From Acidobacteriota bacterium (GTDB lineage Bacteria; Acidobacteriota; Blastocatellia; Pyrinomonadales; Pyrinomonadaceae), in assembly GCA_019242475.1 (NCBI GenBank), contig JAFAVK010000055.1, forward strand, positions 124,001 through 188,000: 64,000 nt of DNA. Direction: 5' to 3'. The notes under the pieces were generated by a model. The model was not told where the DNA came from. It searched no databases and saw nothing but the letters and a program-made list of their open reading frames with translations. The translations under genes and the position numbers were made by a program. Positions 32,639-41,501 of the stretch are shown in pieces; the stretch's first letter is position 1, and the number at the start of each line of letters is the position of its first letter.

Positions 32639-34765
32639 TTAGGGTTTACCTTTGCCCTTGCCGCCGCCGTGACCGCCGCCTCCGCCGGGGCCGCCGCCGT
32701 GACCTTCGCCGTGGCCCTGGCCTCTGCCGCCTCCGCCGCCGGACGGCGGGCCGGCCGCGGGGGCCTGTTGTTGATGACGCTCCTGTCCCGGCGGCGCCTG
32801 CATGGCCGGGCGCGGCTGCGGCTGCGGGCGCTCCATGTGCCGCTGCTGTTGCTGCGCCTGGCGGGCGCGCATCATTTCCATCTGCTGCGCGTGCTGCTGC
32901 TGCGCGGCCTGGCGTTGTGCCTGAGCGTTCGCTTCGGACTGACGCCTCGCCTCGAAGCGCTGCTGCTGCGCTGCCGCGCGCTGTTGTTCGTGGGCCGCCT
33001 GCGCCTCGCGGTCGCCGCGCGCGTGCTCTTCAGCGCGTGCGGCGACCCGCGCGGCCTGTGGACTCTCGGGGCTCGAAGGCCGCGAGCCGAAGTCACGCGC
33101 GCGTGCAGCACGCTCCTGCGCCTTCTCTTCGCCCTTGTTCCCGCGCGGGCGCCCGCGGACTTCTTCGAAGCCGCGCACGGGCGGCGGCGCCTGTGCGGAC
33201 TCCTGTCGCCTGTCTTCGAACTTCAGCTTCTCGTGCTTCTGCTTGTCGGGAACGGGCTCGACGCGGAAACGGCGCGCGAGGTCTTCACGGAACTTCGGCG
33301 GCGGCGCGCTCGCGTAGACCTGCGTCGAGTCGAGCTTCTTTGCGAGGCCCGGCGGCAGGGCGAAGCCGCGGCGCTCGGCGGCGTGCGCGAGCGAAGCCTG
33401 CCGCAGCATCGCGTTCGAGAGCGGATCAATCAACGGCCGCGCGCCTTCGAAGGCGCGCGGGTCGTAGCGCGCGAGACGGCCGCGTTCGACGGGGCGGCCG
33501 AAGTCTTCGACCGAGACGACCGTCAGCGCGCCCGGCACGCTCATGTTGACGACGCGCTCGGGGGCGCGGTAGTCGCCGCCGACGTAGTGCGGCTGCCAGT
33601 TCGCGTCGTAGACGGCCGGCGCGTACGGGTCGCCGGGCGCGAGCGGCACCCAGCCGACCTGGTTCGCGCCCGTCACCGGCAGGAAGGCCACGAGCGCCGG
33701 CGCGTACGCGGGCTGCGTGTTCGCCGCGTCGGGCACCCAGTACCAGCGGTCGGCCGCGTTCACCCAGCGGCCGTAGTGGTAGGGCGCGTAGCCCCACGGC
33801 TCGTTCGAGACCCACGTCAGCCCGTACGGGTCATCCATCATCCAGTAGCCGTCGCGGTACGGCGCCCAGCCCTGCTCGACGCGCGGGCTCCACGCGTAGC
33901 CGTAGCCGTTCAGGTTCTGCCAGTCGCCGTAAGCGTCGAGGTCGTACGCGCCCGGCACCGTCGCCGGCACGTAGCGGTAGCTCGCGTAACGGTTATAAGG
34001 GTCGTAGTAGTCCGGGTCGTTCAGGTACGCGTTGTAGTCCGCGTAGCGGCCGTCGTAAGAGTCGGGGTAGCGATAGTCGTAGTAGTTATTCAACAGCCCG
34101 CCCGCGTAGTCCGGGCTCAGGCGCGAGAGCGCGACCTGCGCGGCCGTCTGGCCGAGCAGCGTCAACATCTCGCCCTTGCTGATCTGCCCGCTGCCCGCGA
34201 GTCCGGCGACCTGTGCGAGCCCGCTCAGCACCGAGACGGACGCCGAGCCGTCGTCGTTGTAGCCGACCTGATAGAGACCGGGCTGTTGGAAGTCAACGGC
34301 GCCGTAGGGCGTGGCGACTTCGAACAACTCGTCGGGCGCGAGCTGGCCCACGTCGAAGATGGCCGAGCCCTCGCGCAGTGCGAGCTGCGTGCGCCGGTCG
34401 GAGAGTGAGACTACGTCGAGCGCGGAGTCTGGGGCGATGGTGGCGAAGTTGCGCCCCGTGAAGGCGAGCGAGGCGCGCGAGTCGTCGCGCGCGTAGAGCC
34501 GGTCGCCCGTGGTGAGCGGCGTGTTCGGCGTCAGCTCGACCCAGTTGGACTCGTCGTTCGCGTTGGCGCCCAGGTCGCGGCTCAAGCCGACCTCGCCGTC
34601 CACGCGCTCGACGCGCGCGGCGCGCGGCGCGGAGAACGCCTCGGCCTTCGGCTCGTGCCTCATCCAGAGCGCGGCCGCGACCCCGCCGAACACGGCGCAG
34701 ACGATAAAGACCAACGTCAGGTGAGGCCAGAGCTTGATGCTGTTATGACGAGCGTTCACGTTCAT
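32639..34765 (-). CDS. FecR-domain / DUF6600 envelope protein with Gln-rich low-complexity tail
   Basis: 708 residues. One N-terminal transmembrane or signal-anchor helix (LTLVFIVCAVFGGVAAALWM) is followed by a FecR-like beta domain at about 45-215 (VERVDGEVGLSRD, LTTGDRLYARDDSRASL). Next comes a Tyr/Asp-rich region (YPDSYDGRYADYNAYLND) and DUF6600 repeats: DGYWMMDDPYGLTWVSNEPW, GYAPYHYGRWVNAADRWYWV. Residues 560-708 are Gln/Arg/Gly/His-rich, including long QQ runs and a GGGGHGGGKGKGKP end. FecR-type domains sense or bind at the cell surface, but no sigma factor gene is adjacent. A GGAGATGTA site precedes the ATG. The tail is probably disordered. Confidence 0.8.
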   Translation of the reverse strand: MNVNARHNSIKLWPHLTLVFIVCAVFGGVAAALWMRHEPKAEAFSAPRAARVERVDGEVGLSRDLGANANDESNWVELTPNTPLTTGDRLYARDDSRASLAFTGRNFATIAPDSALDVVSLSDRRTQLALREGSAIFDVGQLAPDELFEVATPYGAVDFQQPGLYQVGYNDDGSASVSVLSGLAQVAGLAGSGQISKGEMLTLLGQTAAQVALSRLSPDYAGGLLNNYYDYRYPDSYDGRYADYNAYLNDPDYYDPYNRYASYRYVPATVPGAYDLDAYGDWQNLNGYGYAWSPRVEQGWAPYRDGYWMMDDPYGLTWVSNEPWGYAPYHYGRWVNAADRWYWVPDAANTQPAYAPALVAFLPVTGANQVGWVPLAPGDPYAPAVYDANWQPHYVGGDYRAPERVVNMSVPGALTVVSVEDFGRPVERGRLARYDPRAFEGARPLIDPLSNAMLRQASLAHAAERRGFALPPGLAKKLDSTQVYASAPPPKFREDLARRFRVEPVPDKQKHEKLKFEDRRQESAQAPPPVRGFEEVRGRPRGNKGEEKAQERAARARDFGSRPSSPESPQAARVAARAEEHARGDREAQAAHEQQRAAAQQQRFEARRQSEANAQAQRQAAQQQHAQQMEMMRARQAQQQQRHMERPQPQPRPAMQAPPGQERHQQQAPAAGPPSGGGGGRGQGHGEGHGGGPGGGGGHGGGKGKGKP

Positions 34766-35340
34766 TACATCTCCGTTGCGGTTGAAGTCAGACCATTCTT
34801 ATCTTTCGCAAAGGCCGTGCCGCCGGGCATCATTCATGCCTCATCGGGCTTAAGGTTCTGAGCAGGTGAGTTAAACTTAAACGGCCGCGCCCGCCCCCCT
34901 TCAGCCCATGTAATGAAACGGTTCCCGCGGCACCTATCGTGTCTGCATGTCACGATACGGGCCGGCGGCGCGGCCGCGAGTGTTGCGCGCGGGTTGCGTT
35001 CGCGGGCGCACTTGAAGCCTTTGAAATTGTTGCGGAGTCGTAGCGATTGGATAATAAATCGCGCGGGCGCAACCAATTTCCCCCATCGCTTAGTCAAACC
35101 GCTTGACTTGCTTTCCGCGGTTCGCTCAGAATTCGGCTCATTCGGGAATGATTCGGAGAACAACCTCGCAAGGCAGACAGACTCGGAGGGACTGAACCCA
35201 GGCGCTCCGGCCGCCCAAGAGTTTGGGCGCTGACCCGACCGGTCAGAGTGGGCGCGGTCGTTCGCCGACGGACTGAGGCGGCGGCCGCGGGGCGCGCGAA
35301 GTTTCCCGACGGACTTTCGCACGAACGGAGAGTGATAAAG
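34766..35340. promoter_or_regulatory. Divergent intergenic region, FecR-like / OmpA genes
   Basis: A 575-base gap between divergently transcribed genes, so it should hold both promoters. A TTGACT at 35103-35108 is a possible -35 for the + strand but no convincing -10 was paired with it. A + strand open frame at 34913-35233 lacks a ribosome binding site and family features. No repeat was seen. Confidence 0.35.
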
Positions 35341-36378
35341 ATGAGCAACGTTTCGAAGAGGGTCAGGTTGATCGCACTTACTTTCGCGCTGGCGCTGGCG
35401 GCGGCCCCCGCGGCGCTCGCGCAGGGTGGCGGCGCCGGCGCCGGTAACGGCAACACGCGCACGGTGGCCTCGGGCCAGAAGATGAAGATCAAGGGCGTCG
35501 TCACCAGCCGCCAGCCCGACAGCTTCGTCGTGCAGGACGCCAACGGCGTGCAGACGACCGTCACGCTGACGAACGCCACGAGCGTCAAGACCGACGGCGG
35601 CTTCCTGCGCGGCGGCACCAACTACGGCGTGACCGCGATCCTGCGCGGCCTCAACCTCGAAGTCGAAGGCACCGGCGACGGCACGAACCTCGTCGCCAGC
35701 AAGATTCGCTTCAAGGAGGGCGACCTCCGCACGGCCCGCACGGTCGAGGCCAACGTGACGCCGGTCGAGAACCGCGTCGGCGCGGCCGAGGGCCGGATCG
35801 GGCAGGTCGAGCAGAACGCGCAGCGCCTCTCGGGGCAGTTGGACGAGTTGGCGGCCGTTTCGAACGCCGCGCGCGGCGGCGCCAAGGCCGCGCAGGAGAC
35901 GGCGGACGCGGCCGTCGCCGGCGTGAACGCCACGAACGAGCGCATCTCGGCGCTCGACGACTACCAGGTGCAGAACAACACGAGCATCCAGTTCCGGGTG
36001 GGGAGCGCCGTCCTCTCGCCCGACAGCAAGTCGAAGCTCGACCAGATCGCGCAGCAGGCTTTGCAGGCGAAGGGCTACGTGCTTGAGGTCTCGGGCTTCG
36101 CCAGCTCGGACGGCTCGACGGAGGCCAACCGCCGCCTGAGCCAGCGCCGCGCCGACACGGTCATCCGCTACCTCGTCGAGAACCACAACATCCCGCTGCG
36201 CCGCATCGTCACGCCGTACGGCTACGGCGAGGCGCAGCCCGTCGCCGACAACGCGACGCGCGAGGGGCGCGAGCAGAACCGCCGCGTCGAGGTCAAGGTG
36301 CTCGTCAACCGCGGCCTCATCCAGGGCGCGCCGACCATGACCAAGCCCAGCTCGGACAACCCCGGCGGCGGCAACTAG
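35341..36378 (+). CDS. OmpA-family outer-membrane/peptidoglycan-binding protein
   Basis: 345 residues from the ATG at 35341, chosen for its signal peptide (VRLIALTFALALAAAPAALA) and GGAGAG site; an open frame extends upstream without features. Residues about 45-125 form a small beta domain resembling DUF5666-type repeats (MKIKGVVTSRQPDSFVVQDA). Residues about 130-200 are helical and coiled-coil-like (VENRVGAAEGRIGQVEQNAQ). The C-terminal 110 residues are OmpA-like: FRVGSAVLSPDSKSKLDQIA, LEVSGFASSDGSTEANRRLS, QRRADTVIRYLVE and GREQNRRVEVKV. It should anchor the outer membrane to peptidoglycan. A hairpin terminator follows the stop. Confidence 0.88.
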   Translation: MSNVSKRVRLIALTFALALAAAPAALAQGGGAGAGNGNTRTVASGQKMKIKGVVTSRQPDSFVVQDANGVQTTVTLTNATSVKTDGGFLRGGTNYGVTAILRGLNLEVEGTGDGTNLVASKIRFKEGDLRTARTVEANVTPVENRVGAAEGRIGQVEQNAQRLSGQLDELAAVSNAARGGAKAAQETADAAVAGVNATNERISALDDYQVQNNTSIQFRVGSAVLSPDSKSKLDQIAQQALQAKGYVLEVSGFASSDGSTEANRRLSQRRADTVIRYLVENHNIPLRRIVTPYGYGEAQPVADNATREGREQNRRVEVKVLVNRGLIQGAPTMTKPSSDNPGGGN

Positions 36379-36390
36379 TCCGGAAGGACG

Positions 36391-36468
36391 AAGTAGACAG
36401 TAGACAGTAGTCAGTAGACAGTAGGAAGAGAGTTCTACTGACTACTGACTACTGTCTACTGTCTACTT
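36391..36468 (+). terminator. Heptamer-type hairpin (GTAGACA family) with T run
   Basis: The arm 36391-36424 is five tandem units of GTAGACA or GTAGTCA and pairs with 36435-36468 with one mismatch across a ten-base loop. It is followed by a T run (TTTTTTATGG), so it should terminate transcription of the OmpA gene. The architecture matches the other heptamer hairpins in the window. Confidence 0.85.
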
Positions 36469-36489
36469 TTTTTATGGAGGGGTCACACA

Positions 36490-37761
36490 GTGATTCGCTT
36501 ACCCGACGCGGCGAGAAGGTTTCTGCTGGGGTTGACGCTCGGTGCGGTCGCGCTCACGTTCATCGCGGCGGCGGGCGCGCAGAGCCGCCAGACGAACACG
36601 AACGCGAGGCCGCGGCCGACGCCCGTCGTCGTCCCGCGCCTCCCGCAGCGCGCGACGCCGACCCCGACGCCGGCCATCATCAACGTGCCCGTCACGCCCG
36701 ACGACACGCCCCCGCCCCCGCCGCCCACGCCGACCCCAAAGCCCAAACCGACGCCGACGCCCAAGCCCGTCGAGGACACGCTCGACGAGTCGGACGTGGT
36801 GAAGGTCACTTCGAACCTCGTGGTCGTGCCCGTCGCCGTCACCGACGCGGGGGGCAACGCCGTGCAGGGTTTGAAGAGGGAGGATTTTCTGCTTGAGGAG
36901 GAGGGGCGCGCGCAGGAGCTTCAGAGCGTCGGCACCGCCGAGGAGGTGCCGCTCGACATCGTCATCCTCTTCGACATCTCTTCGAGCGTGACGGCCAAAG
37001 ACTTCTTCACGCGCCAGCAGGAGGCGGCGGCGCGCTTCCTGCGCCTGGTGATGAAGCCCGTAGACCGCGCGGCCGTCGTCACCATCGCCGACAAGCCCGC
37101 GCTCGCCCAGCCGCTCGCGCCGGCCGAGGCGACGGCCGCGGCAATCCTCAAAATACCGCCCGCGGCGAAAGCCGTGCCGACGGCCTTCTACGACACCGTG
37201 ACCTTCGCCGCGAAGTACCTCGCCGACAACGCGCCGGGCAACCACCGCCGCGTCATCCTCGCCGTCACCGACGGCGACGACAACTTCTCGACGGCCGTCC
37301 GCGAGCAGACCGTCGCCGAGTACGAGGCGCTGAAGAAGGCCGAGGCGCAGGACGCGACGCTCCCCGTCGGCGAGCGCGCCGCCGCGCGCCGCGACCTCCA
37401 GTCGCGCCACGCGCGCGCCATCCAGGGCGTGCAGCGCGCCGTGCAGGGCGCCGACTCGGTCTTCTACTCGATCAACCCGGGCGGCCCTTCCGTCCGCCTC
37501 AACGAGATCAGCATGCGCGCACAGACCGGCATGCAGACGGTCGCCGACGCCACCGGCGGCACCGCCTACGTCCCCGCGCGCAACGAAGACCTCGACGCCA
37601 TCTTCCGCCAGATCGCCGCCGAGCTGCGCGCGCAGTACCTGCTCCAGTACCTCTCGAACAACCAGGCGACGGCCGGCAAGTTCCTCCGCATCAAGGTCAC
37701 GACCCCACCGCGCCCCGACACGCGCATCCGCGCACGGCAGGGGTACTTTAAGAAGGGATAG
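36490..37761 (+). CDS. Secreted VWFA-related acidobacterial protein
   Basis: 423 residues beginning at a GTG eight bases after a GGAGGGG site. A signal peptide (LLGLTLGAVALTFIAAAGAQ) leads to a Pro/Thr-rich linker (TPTPKPKPTPTPKP). Residues about 100-420 are a VWA-like domain of the kind called VWFA-related Acidobacterial domain (TIGR03436): VVVPVAVTDAGGNAVQGLKR, EDFLLEEEGRAQELQ, the MIDAS-type motif DISSS, VILAVTDGDDNFS and ELRAQYLLQYLS with a final RARQGYFKKG. Function is unknown; metal-dependent protein binding at the cell surface is likely. The family is a strong lineage marker. Confidence 0.88.
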   Translation: MIRLPDAARRFLLGLTLGAVALTFIAAAGAQSRQTNTNARPRPTPVVVPRLPQRATPTPTPAIINVPVTPDDTPPPPPPTPTPKPKPTPTPKPVEDTLDESDVVKVTSNLVVVPVAVTDAGGNAVQGLKREDFLLEEEGRAQELQSVGTAEEVPLDIVILFDISSSVTAKDFFTRQQEAAARFLRLVMKPVDRAAVVTIADKPALAQPLAPAEATAAAILKIPPAAKAVPTAFYDTVTFAAKYLADNAPGNHRRVILAVTDGDDNFSTAVREQTVAEYEALKKAEAQDATLPVGERAAARRDLQSRHARAIQGVQRAVQGADSVFYSINPGGPSVRLNEISMRAQTGMQTVADATGGTAYVPARNEDLDAIFRQIAAELRAQYLLQYLSNNQATAGKFLRIKVTTPPRPDTRIRARQGYFKKG

Positions 37762-37762
37762 G

Positions 37763-37865
37763 GAAGGCAAAAGGCAAGAGGCAAGAGGCAAAAGTGGAAG
37801 ACGAAAGCCGCGCCGTGCGGGCCGCCGTCTTCATTTTTGCTTCTTGCCTTTTGCCTCTTGCCTTC
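37763..37865. terminator. Heptamer-type inverted repeat (GGCAAAA family), copy 1
   Basis: The arms 37763-37803 and 37826-37865 are imperfect reverse complements; the left arm is four units of GGCAAAA or GGCAAGA followed by AAGTGGAAGACG. It lies between convergent genes and may terminate both. The element at 45629-45729 is a close relative, including the outer GAAGACG part. Confidence 0.8.
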
Positions 37866-37869
37866 TCGA

Positions 37870-38391
37870 CTACTGCATTTCGAGCAGCACGTCCGTCAAC
37901 TTATTCGCGACGTCGAGGAGGATGCGGCCGGCCTGGTCGAAGCGGTTGGCGCCGGCCGCCTGCGCGGCCTGTTCGGCGCTGGCCGAGACGCCTTGCAGCG
38001 TCTGGTACGGCGTCCGCAGCCCCTCCTCGAAGCGGAAGTGCCCCTCCAACTGGTCGAGGCGGTCGCGCATGTCGCCGATGCTGCGGATGAGCCCGGCCTT
38101 CGTCTGGTTCGCCGCGTCGGCCGCGCCCGACTGCGCGCCCGTCAGCTCCAAGTCCTTCGAGAGCCTCCCGTAGAGGTAGAGGAAGCGCGTCAGGTCTTTC
38201 GAGAGCCCCGCGAGTTCGAGCCGCTGCGTGTTGAAGCGCGTCTGGTCGAGGTGCGAGCCGGCCGCCGCCGGCTTCCTCTTCTGCGAAGAGGCCGGGGCGG
38301 TGCGGCGCGTACGCGTCTGCGCGGGCGCGGGCGCGGCGGCCGAACAAGTGATGAGCAGGCACACGGCCGCTTTGGCGATGAGCGGTTTCAC
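37870..38391 (-). CDS. Secreted helical protein of unknown function
   Basis: 173 residues from a GTG at 38391 that follows a strong GGAGGAAGG site; the frame stays open further upstream but that part overlaps lipB in antisense. A signal peptide (LIAKAAVCLLITCSAAAPAP, then AQ) is followed by an Arg/Lys/Ser-rich linker and a helical domain (FNTQRLELAGLSKDLTRFLY, SIGDMRDRLDQLEGHFRFEE). No family is recognised. It is transcribed divergently from lipB and convergently with the VWFA gene. Confidence 0.65.
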   Translation of the reverse strand: MKPLIAKAAVCLLITCSAAAPAPAQTRTRRTAPASSQKRKPAAAGSHLDQTRFNTQRLELAGLSKDLTRFLYLYGRLSKDLELTGAQSGAADAANQTKAGLIRSIGDMRDRLDQLEGHFRFEEGLRTPYQTLQGVSASAEQAAQAAGANRFDQAGRILLDVANKLTDVLLEMQ

Positions 38392-38473
38392 GTTTCCTTC
38401 CTCCAGAAGTTTTCGGATTTGGCCTCTGCTACAATGTGGCCGAAGGGGAAGAGTAACAGTTCTGCGCACTGCG

Positions 38474-39148
38474 ATGCACGCGAGACGACTGAGAGTTCGC
38501 CGCCTGGGCCGCACGGAGTACGGCGAGGCGTACCGCGTCCAGAAGGAGACCGAAGCGTCGGTGCGCGACCGCCGCGAGCCCGACACGCTGCTCCTCGTCG
38601 AGCACCCGCACGTCCTCACGGTCGGCCGCCGCGCCACGCCCTCCTTGATCCTCGCCACGCCCGAAGCGCTCGCCGCGCGCGGCGTCGAAGTCTTCGAGAC
38701 GAACCGCGGCGGCAAGATGACCTACCACGGCCTCGGCCAACTGGTCGGCTATCCAATCATAAATCTGAGCCCCGACCGCGAGGACGTGCACAAGTACGTC
38801 CGCGACCTGGAAGAGGTCTTGATCCGCGCGATGTCGGATTATGACATTGAAGCGTTCCGCATCGAGGGGCTGACGGGCGTCCACACCGCGCGCGGCAAGG
38901 TCGCCGCCATCGGCGTCCACATCGCGCGCTGGGTCACGACGCACGGCTTCGCCCTGAACGTCAACACAGACCTCTCCTACTTCAACCTCATCGTCGCCTG
39001 CGAGGGCGAGCCGGTGACTTCGATGAGAGAACTGCTCGGCCGCGAGGTTCCTTTGAGCGAAGTGGAAGACCGCGTCGTCGCCCGCTTCGCCGAGGTGTTC
39101 GAGTCCACGCCCGAAGAAGAAAGAACGTTGACAAGCTCCGCATGCTGA
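38474..39148 (+). CDS. lipB: Octanoyltransferase LipB
   Basis: 224 residues. The family signature is clear: LLVEHPHVLTVGRRA, NRGGKMTYHGLGQLVGYPII, and GLTGVHTARGKVAAIGVHIA with the active-site lysine. Near the end, HGFALNVNTDLSYFNLIVAC keeps the catalytic cysteine, though it is followed by EGEPVTSM rather than the usual PCG context. LipB moves octanoate from acyl-carrier protein to lipoyl domains. LipA, encoded at 41502-42422, then inserts sulfur. The start at 38474 fits the family length; an open frame extends upstream. It overlaps the next gene by seven bases. Confidence 0.92.
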   Translation: MHARRLRVRRLGRTEYGEAYRVQKETEASVRDRREPDTLLLVEHPHVLTVGRRATPSLILATPEALAARGVEVFETNRGGKMTYHGLGQLVGYPIINLSPDREDVHKYVRDLEEVLIRAMSDYDIEAFRIEGLTGVHTARGKVAAIGVHIARWVTTHGFALNVNTDLSYFNLIVACEGEPVTSMRELLGREVPLSEVEDRVVARFAEVFESTPEEERTLTSSAC

Positions 39149-40104
39149 CACTCGACTTCATCCGACAGGCCGCCGCGCGCGTGCGGCCGTTCGTGCACCG
39201 CACGCCCGTCACGACCTCGCGCACGTTCGACGAGGCCGCCGGCCGCCGCGTCTTCTTCAAGTGCGAGAACTTCCAGCGCGCCGGCTCCTTCAAGATGCGC
39301 GGCGCGACGAACAGGATTCAAGCCCTCTCGAACGAGGAGCGCGCGCGCGGCGTCGTCGCCTTCTCTTCGGGGAACCACGCGCAGGCCGTGGCGCTCGCCT
39401 CGCGCGACGCGGGGGTGCGCGCCGTTATCGCGATGCCGACCGACGCGCCGCGCGCCAAGCTCGAAGCGACCAGGGGCTACGGCGCCGAGGTCGTCACCTA
39501 CGACCGCCAGCGCGAAGACCGCGAGGAGGTCGCGCAGAGGATTTCGGAGAGGGAAGGCTCGGTGGTCGTCCCGCCTTACGACGACTACCACATCGCGGCG
39601 GGGCAGGGCACCTGCGCGCTTGAGCTGTTCGAAGACGTGCCCGACCTCGAAGCCCTGCTCACGCCCTGCGGCGGCGGCGGCCTCTTCGCCGGCGCGTCCA
39701 CCGTGGCGAAGGCCCTCAACCCCAAAGTGCGCTGCTTCCCCGTAGAGTCGGAACTCTCCGACGACACGCGACAGTCTTTCGTGAAAGGCGAGCGGATAAA
39801 AATTCCGCCGCCGCCCACCATCGCCGACGGCATGCGCACGCAGACGCCCGGCGCGCTCACGTTCCCCGTGCTGCAACGCAACGCCGAGGACGTGCTCACC
39901 GTCTCCGAGGACGAGATCGTCGAGGCGATGCGCTTCCTGCTCTTCCGCCTCAAGATTCTGGTCGAGCCGACGGGCGCGGTCGCCGCGGCCGCCGCGCTCT
40001 TCCGCAAGCTTCCGGCGGACGTGGGGAGCGTCGGCGTCGTCATCTCGGGCGGCAACGTAGACCCGGAAACGCTCGCGCGCCTCATCCACCCGACGCTGGC
40101 TTAA
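39142..40104 (+). CDS. PLP-dependent threonine/serine dehydratase-like protein
   Basis: 320 residues of fold-type II PLP enzyme: FFKCENFQRAGSFKMRGATN carries the Schiff-base lysine, FSSGNHAQAVALA binds the substrate carboxylate, and LLTPCGGGGLFAG binds the PLP phosphate. There is no C-terminal ACT domain, so it resembles catabolic threonine dehydratase (TdcB) or serine racemase/hydroxyaspartate dehydratase rather than biosynthetic IlvA. The exact substrate cannot be chosen from sequence. It starts inside the end of lipB, so both are probably cotranscribed. Confidence 0.85.
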   Translation: MLTLDFIRQAAARVRPFVHRTPVTTSRTFDEAAGRRVFFKCENFQRAGSFKMRGATNRIQALSNEERARGVVAFSSGNHAQAVALASRDAGVRAVIAMPTDAPRAKLEATRGYGAEVVTYDRQREDREEVAQRISEREGSVVVPPYDDYHIAAGQGTCALELFEDVPDLEALLTPCGGGGLFAGASTVAKALNPKVRCFPVESELSDDTRQSFVKGERIKIPPPPTIADGMRTQTPGALTFPVLQRNAEDVLTVSEDEIVEAMRFLLFRLKILVEPTGAVAAAAALFRKLPADVGSVGVVISGGNVDPETLARLIHPTLA

Positions 40105-40115
40105 ACTCCCGCCGC

Positions 40116-41228
40116 CTACTCCGGCATCTCGAACGTCGAGTCGGGCGTCGGGTCGTTCGGCGCGAACTCCGTGAACGTCAGCCTGATGGTCTCGTCGCCG
40201 TGCACGTAGAGGAGCGTGTGCGGGAACTTGACGCCGTCAACCGCCTTGTAGTCCTGCGGGTAGCACTCCAGTTTCCCGCCGCCTTCCCCCGCCTCGGGCT
40301 CGTAGTCCGCGCGCACGAGCAGCCCCGTCTCCGTGTCGAAGTAGAGCGTCTCGTCCTGACCGCGGCGGTTGACGCCGGTCACGACGTAGGCGTCGTAGTC
40401 CTTATCGAAGGCGTGCGCGAACTCGCCCTCGGCGGCGCTCGGGACGTGCGCGGCCTCCCGCCCGACGAGCTTGAGCGAGGTGAACTCCCCGGCGAGCGCG
40501 ACGAGCCCCGTGGCCGTCGTCTGCGAGAAGTGTTTCATCTGGGCGAGGTCGGCGCCCTCCAGCTCGCGCGAGGAGTTCTGCTTGATGGGGACGGTCGAGC
40601 CGGCCGTCAGGATCGTGCGCTCGACGTACTCCCAGCCGCGTGTGCCGTCGTAGCCGCGCCGCGCGGTCGTGTGGACGGACGGCGGCGCGGGCGCCAGCAG
40701 GTCGCGCACCGTGAACTCCTGCATGCGCTGCTCGGAGTCGCCGAGCCCGATCTCCCACTCGATCTTGTCCGGCTCCTTGACGTGCATGACGAAGGTCACG
40801 CTGCCGCCCAGCGGGGCCGTCGCGCGCCCCACCTCGCCGCCCTTGTAAAAGATGCTGCCCGCGGCGCGGAGGGAGTGAACCTTGGAGAGGCGCGCGCGGC
40901 CGCCGCTCGCCGCGACGTTCTGCTCGAAGACCTCGGCGGCCGTCGGCGCGTCGCGGTAGATGCTCCAGAACCACTGCGGCTTCGCGGGCCGGTGCGCGAG
41001 GTAGAGCAGGCCGAGCGCCGTCAGCGCGAGCGCGAAGGCGGCGCAGGCCGCCACGACGAGGCGCGCGGCGCGCACCGAGCGCCCGTCCGCGGCCCCGTCG
41101 GACGTCTGGCCGAAATAGCCGCCGTCGCCGCCCTCCGCGCCGAGCCCCACGAGCGAAGTCCCGCAGCGCTTGCAGTCGCCGACGTTCCAATCGACCAGCC
41201 CGCAGGCCGGACACTTCACGCTAATCAT
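40116..41228 (-). CDS. Zinc-ribbon membrane protein with LolA/lipoprotein-like C-terminal domain
   Basis: 370 residues starting at an ATG with AAGGAG ten bases upstream. The N-terminus is a zinc ribbon (CPACGLVDWNVGDCKRCG), followed by a single transmembrane helix (LVVAACAAFALALTALGLLY). The outside part contains YRDAPTAAEVFEQNVAASGG and SLRAAGSIFYKGGEV, typical of proteins that track outer-membrane lipoprotein or DUF-type beta domains, and ends with KAVDGVKFPHTLLYVHGDET. No enzyme motif is evident. It is convergent with the dehydratase gene, with an 11-base gap. Confidence 0.65.
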   Translation of the reverse strand: MISVKCPACGLVDWNVGDCKRCGTSLVGLGAEGGDGGYFGQTSDGAADGRSVRAARLVVAACAAFALALTALGLLYLAHRPAKPQWFWSIYRDAPTAAEVFEQNVAASGGRARLSKVHSLRAAGSIFYKGGEVGRATAPLGGSVTFVMHVKEPDKIEWEIGLGDSEQRMQEFTVRDLLAPAPPSVHTTARRGYDGTRGWEYVERTILTAGSTVPIKQNSSRELEGADLAQMKHFSQTTATGLVALAGEFTSLKLVGREAAHVPSAAEGEFAHAFDKDYDAYVVTGVNRRGQDETLYFDTETGLLVRADYEPEAGEGGGKLECYPQDYKAVDGVKFPHTLLYVHGDETIRLTFTEFAPNDPTPDSTFEMPE

Positions 41229-41501
41229 TTTGGTAAGGCTCCTTCGGTGGTGTGAGTTCGGGTCGTGTGGACTTGGGGAGCAGGCGGGAAGCGCGTCCGC
41301 CCGCCGTGCTCGTGAGTGGCGGCGCGCGGCGCGCCCCTCCTTCAAATCTACTATCCGGCGCGCGCGGCGCGCAACAAATTTTTCGGCCGCCGGGGAGAGG
41401 CGCCCCGCAGGACAAAGCCCGGGGCGGGTGTTAAAATCGGCCCGGTTGCATAGCCGAATATTCAAATTGCATAGTCGAACAGTCGAACAAGGAGAAAGAG
41501 T
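41229..41501. other. Intergenic region upstream of lipA
   Basis: Divergent promoter region. A GC-rich self-complementary stretch lies near 41320-41375 (GGCGCGCGGCGCGCC and GGCGCGCGCGGCGCGC). Just before lipA, TTGCATAGCCGAA and TTGCATAGTCGAA are imperfect direct repeats around 41446-41480. The lipA ribosome binding site AAGGAG is at about 41489-41494. Confidence 0.4.

Noticed and set aside
32669..34408. 579-codon + strand frame opposite the FecR/DUF6600 gene
   Set aside because: Arg/Val-rich antisense shadow; the minus-strand gene has a signal anchor, DUF6600 motifs and a ribosome binding site.
34913..35233. 106-codon + strand frame between the FecR-like and OmpA genes
   Set aside because: No ribosome binding site, mixed composition, no recognisable domain; it occupies the divergent promoter region.
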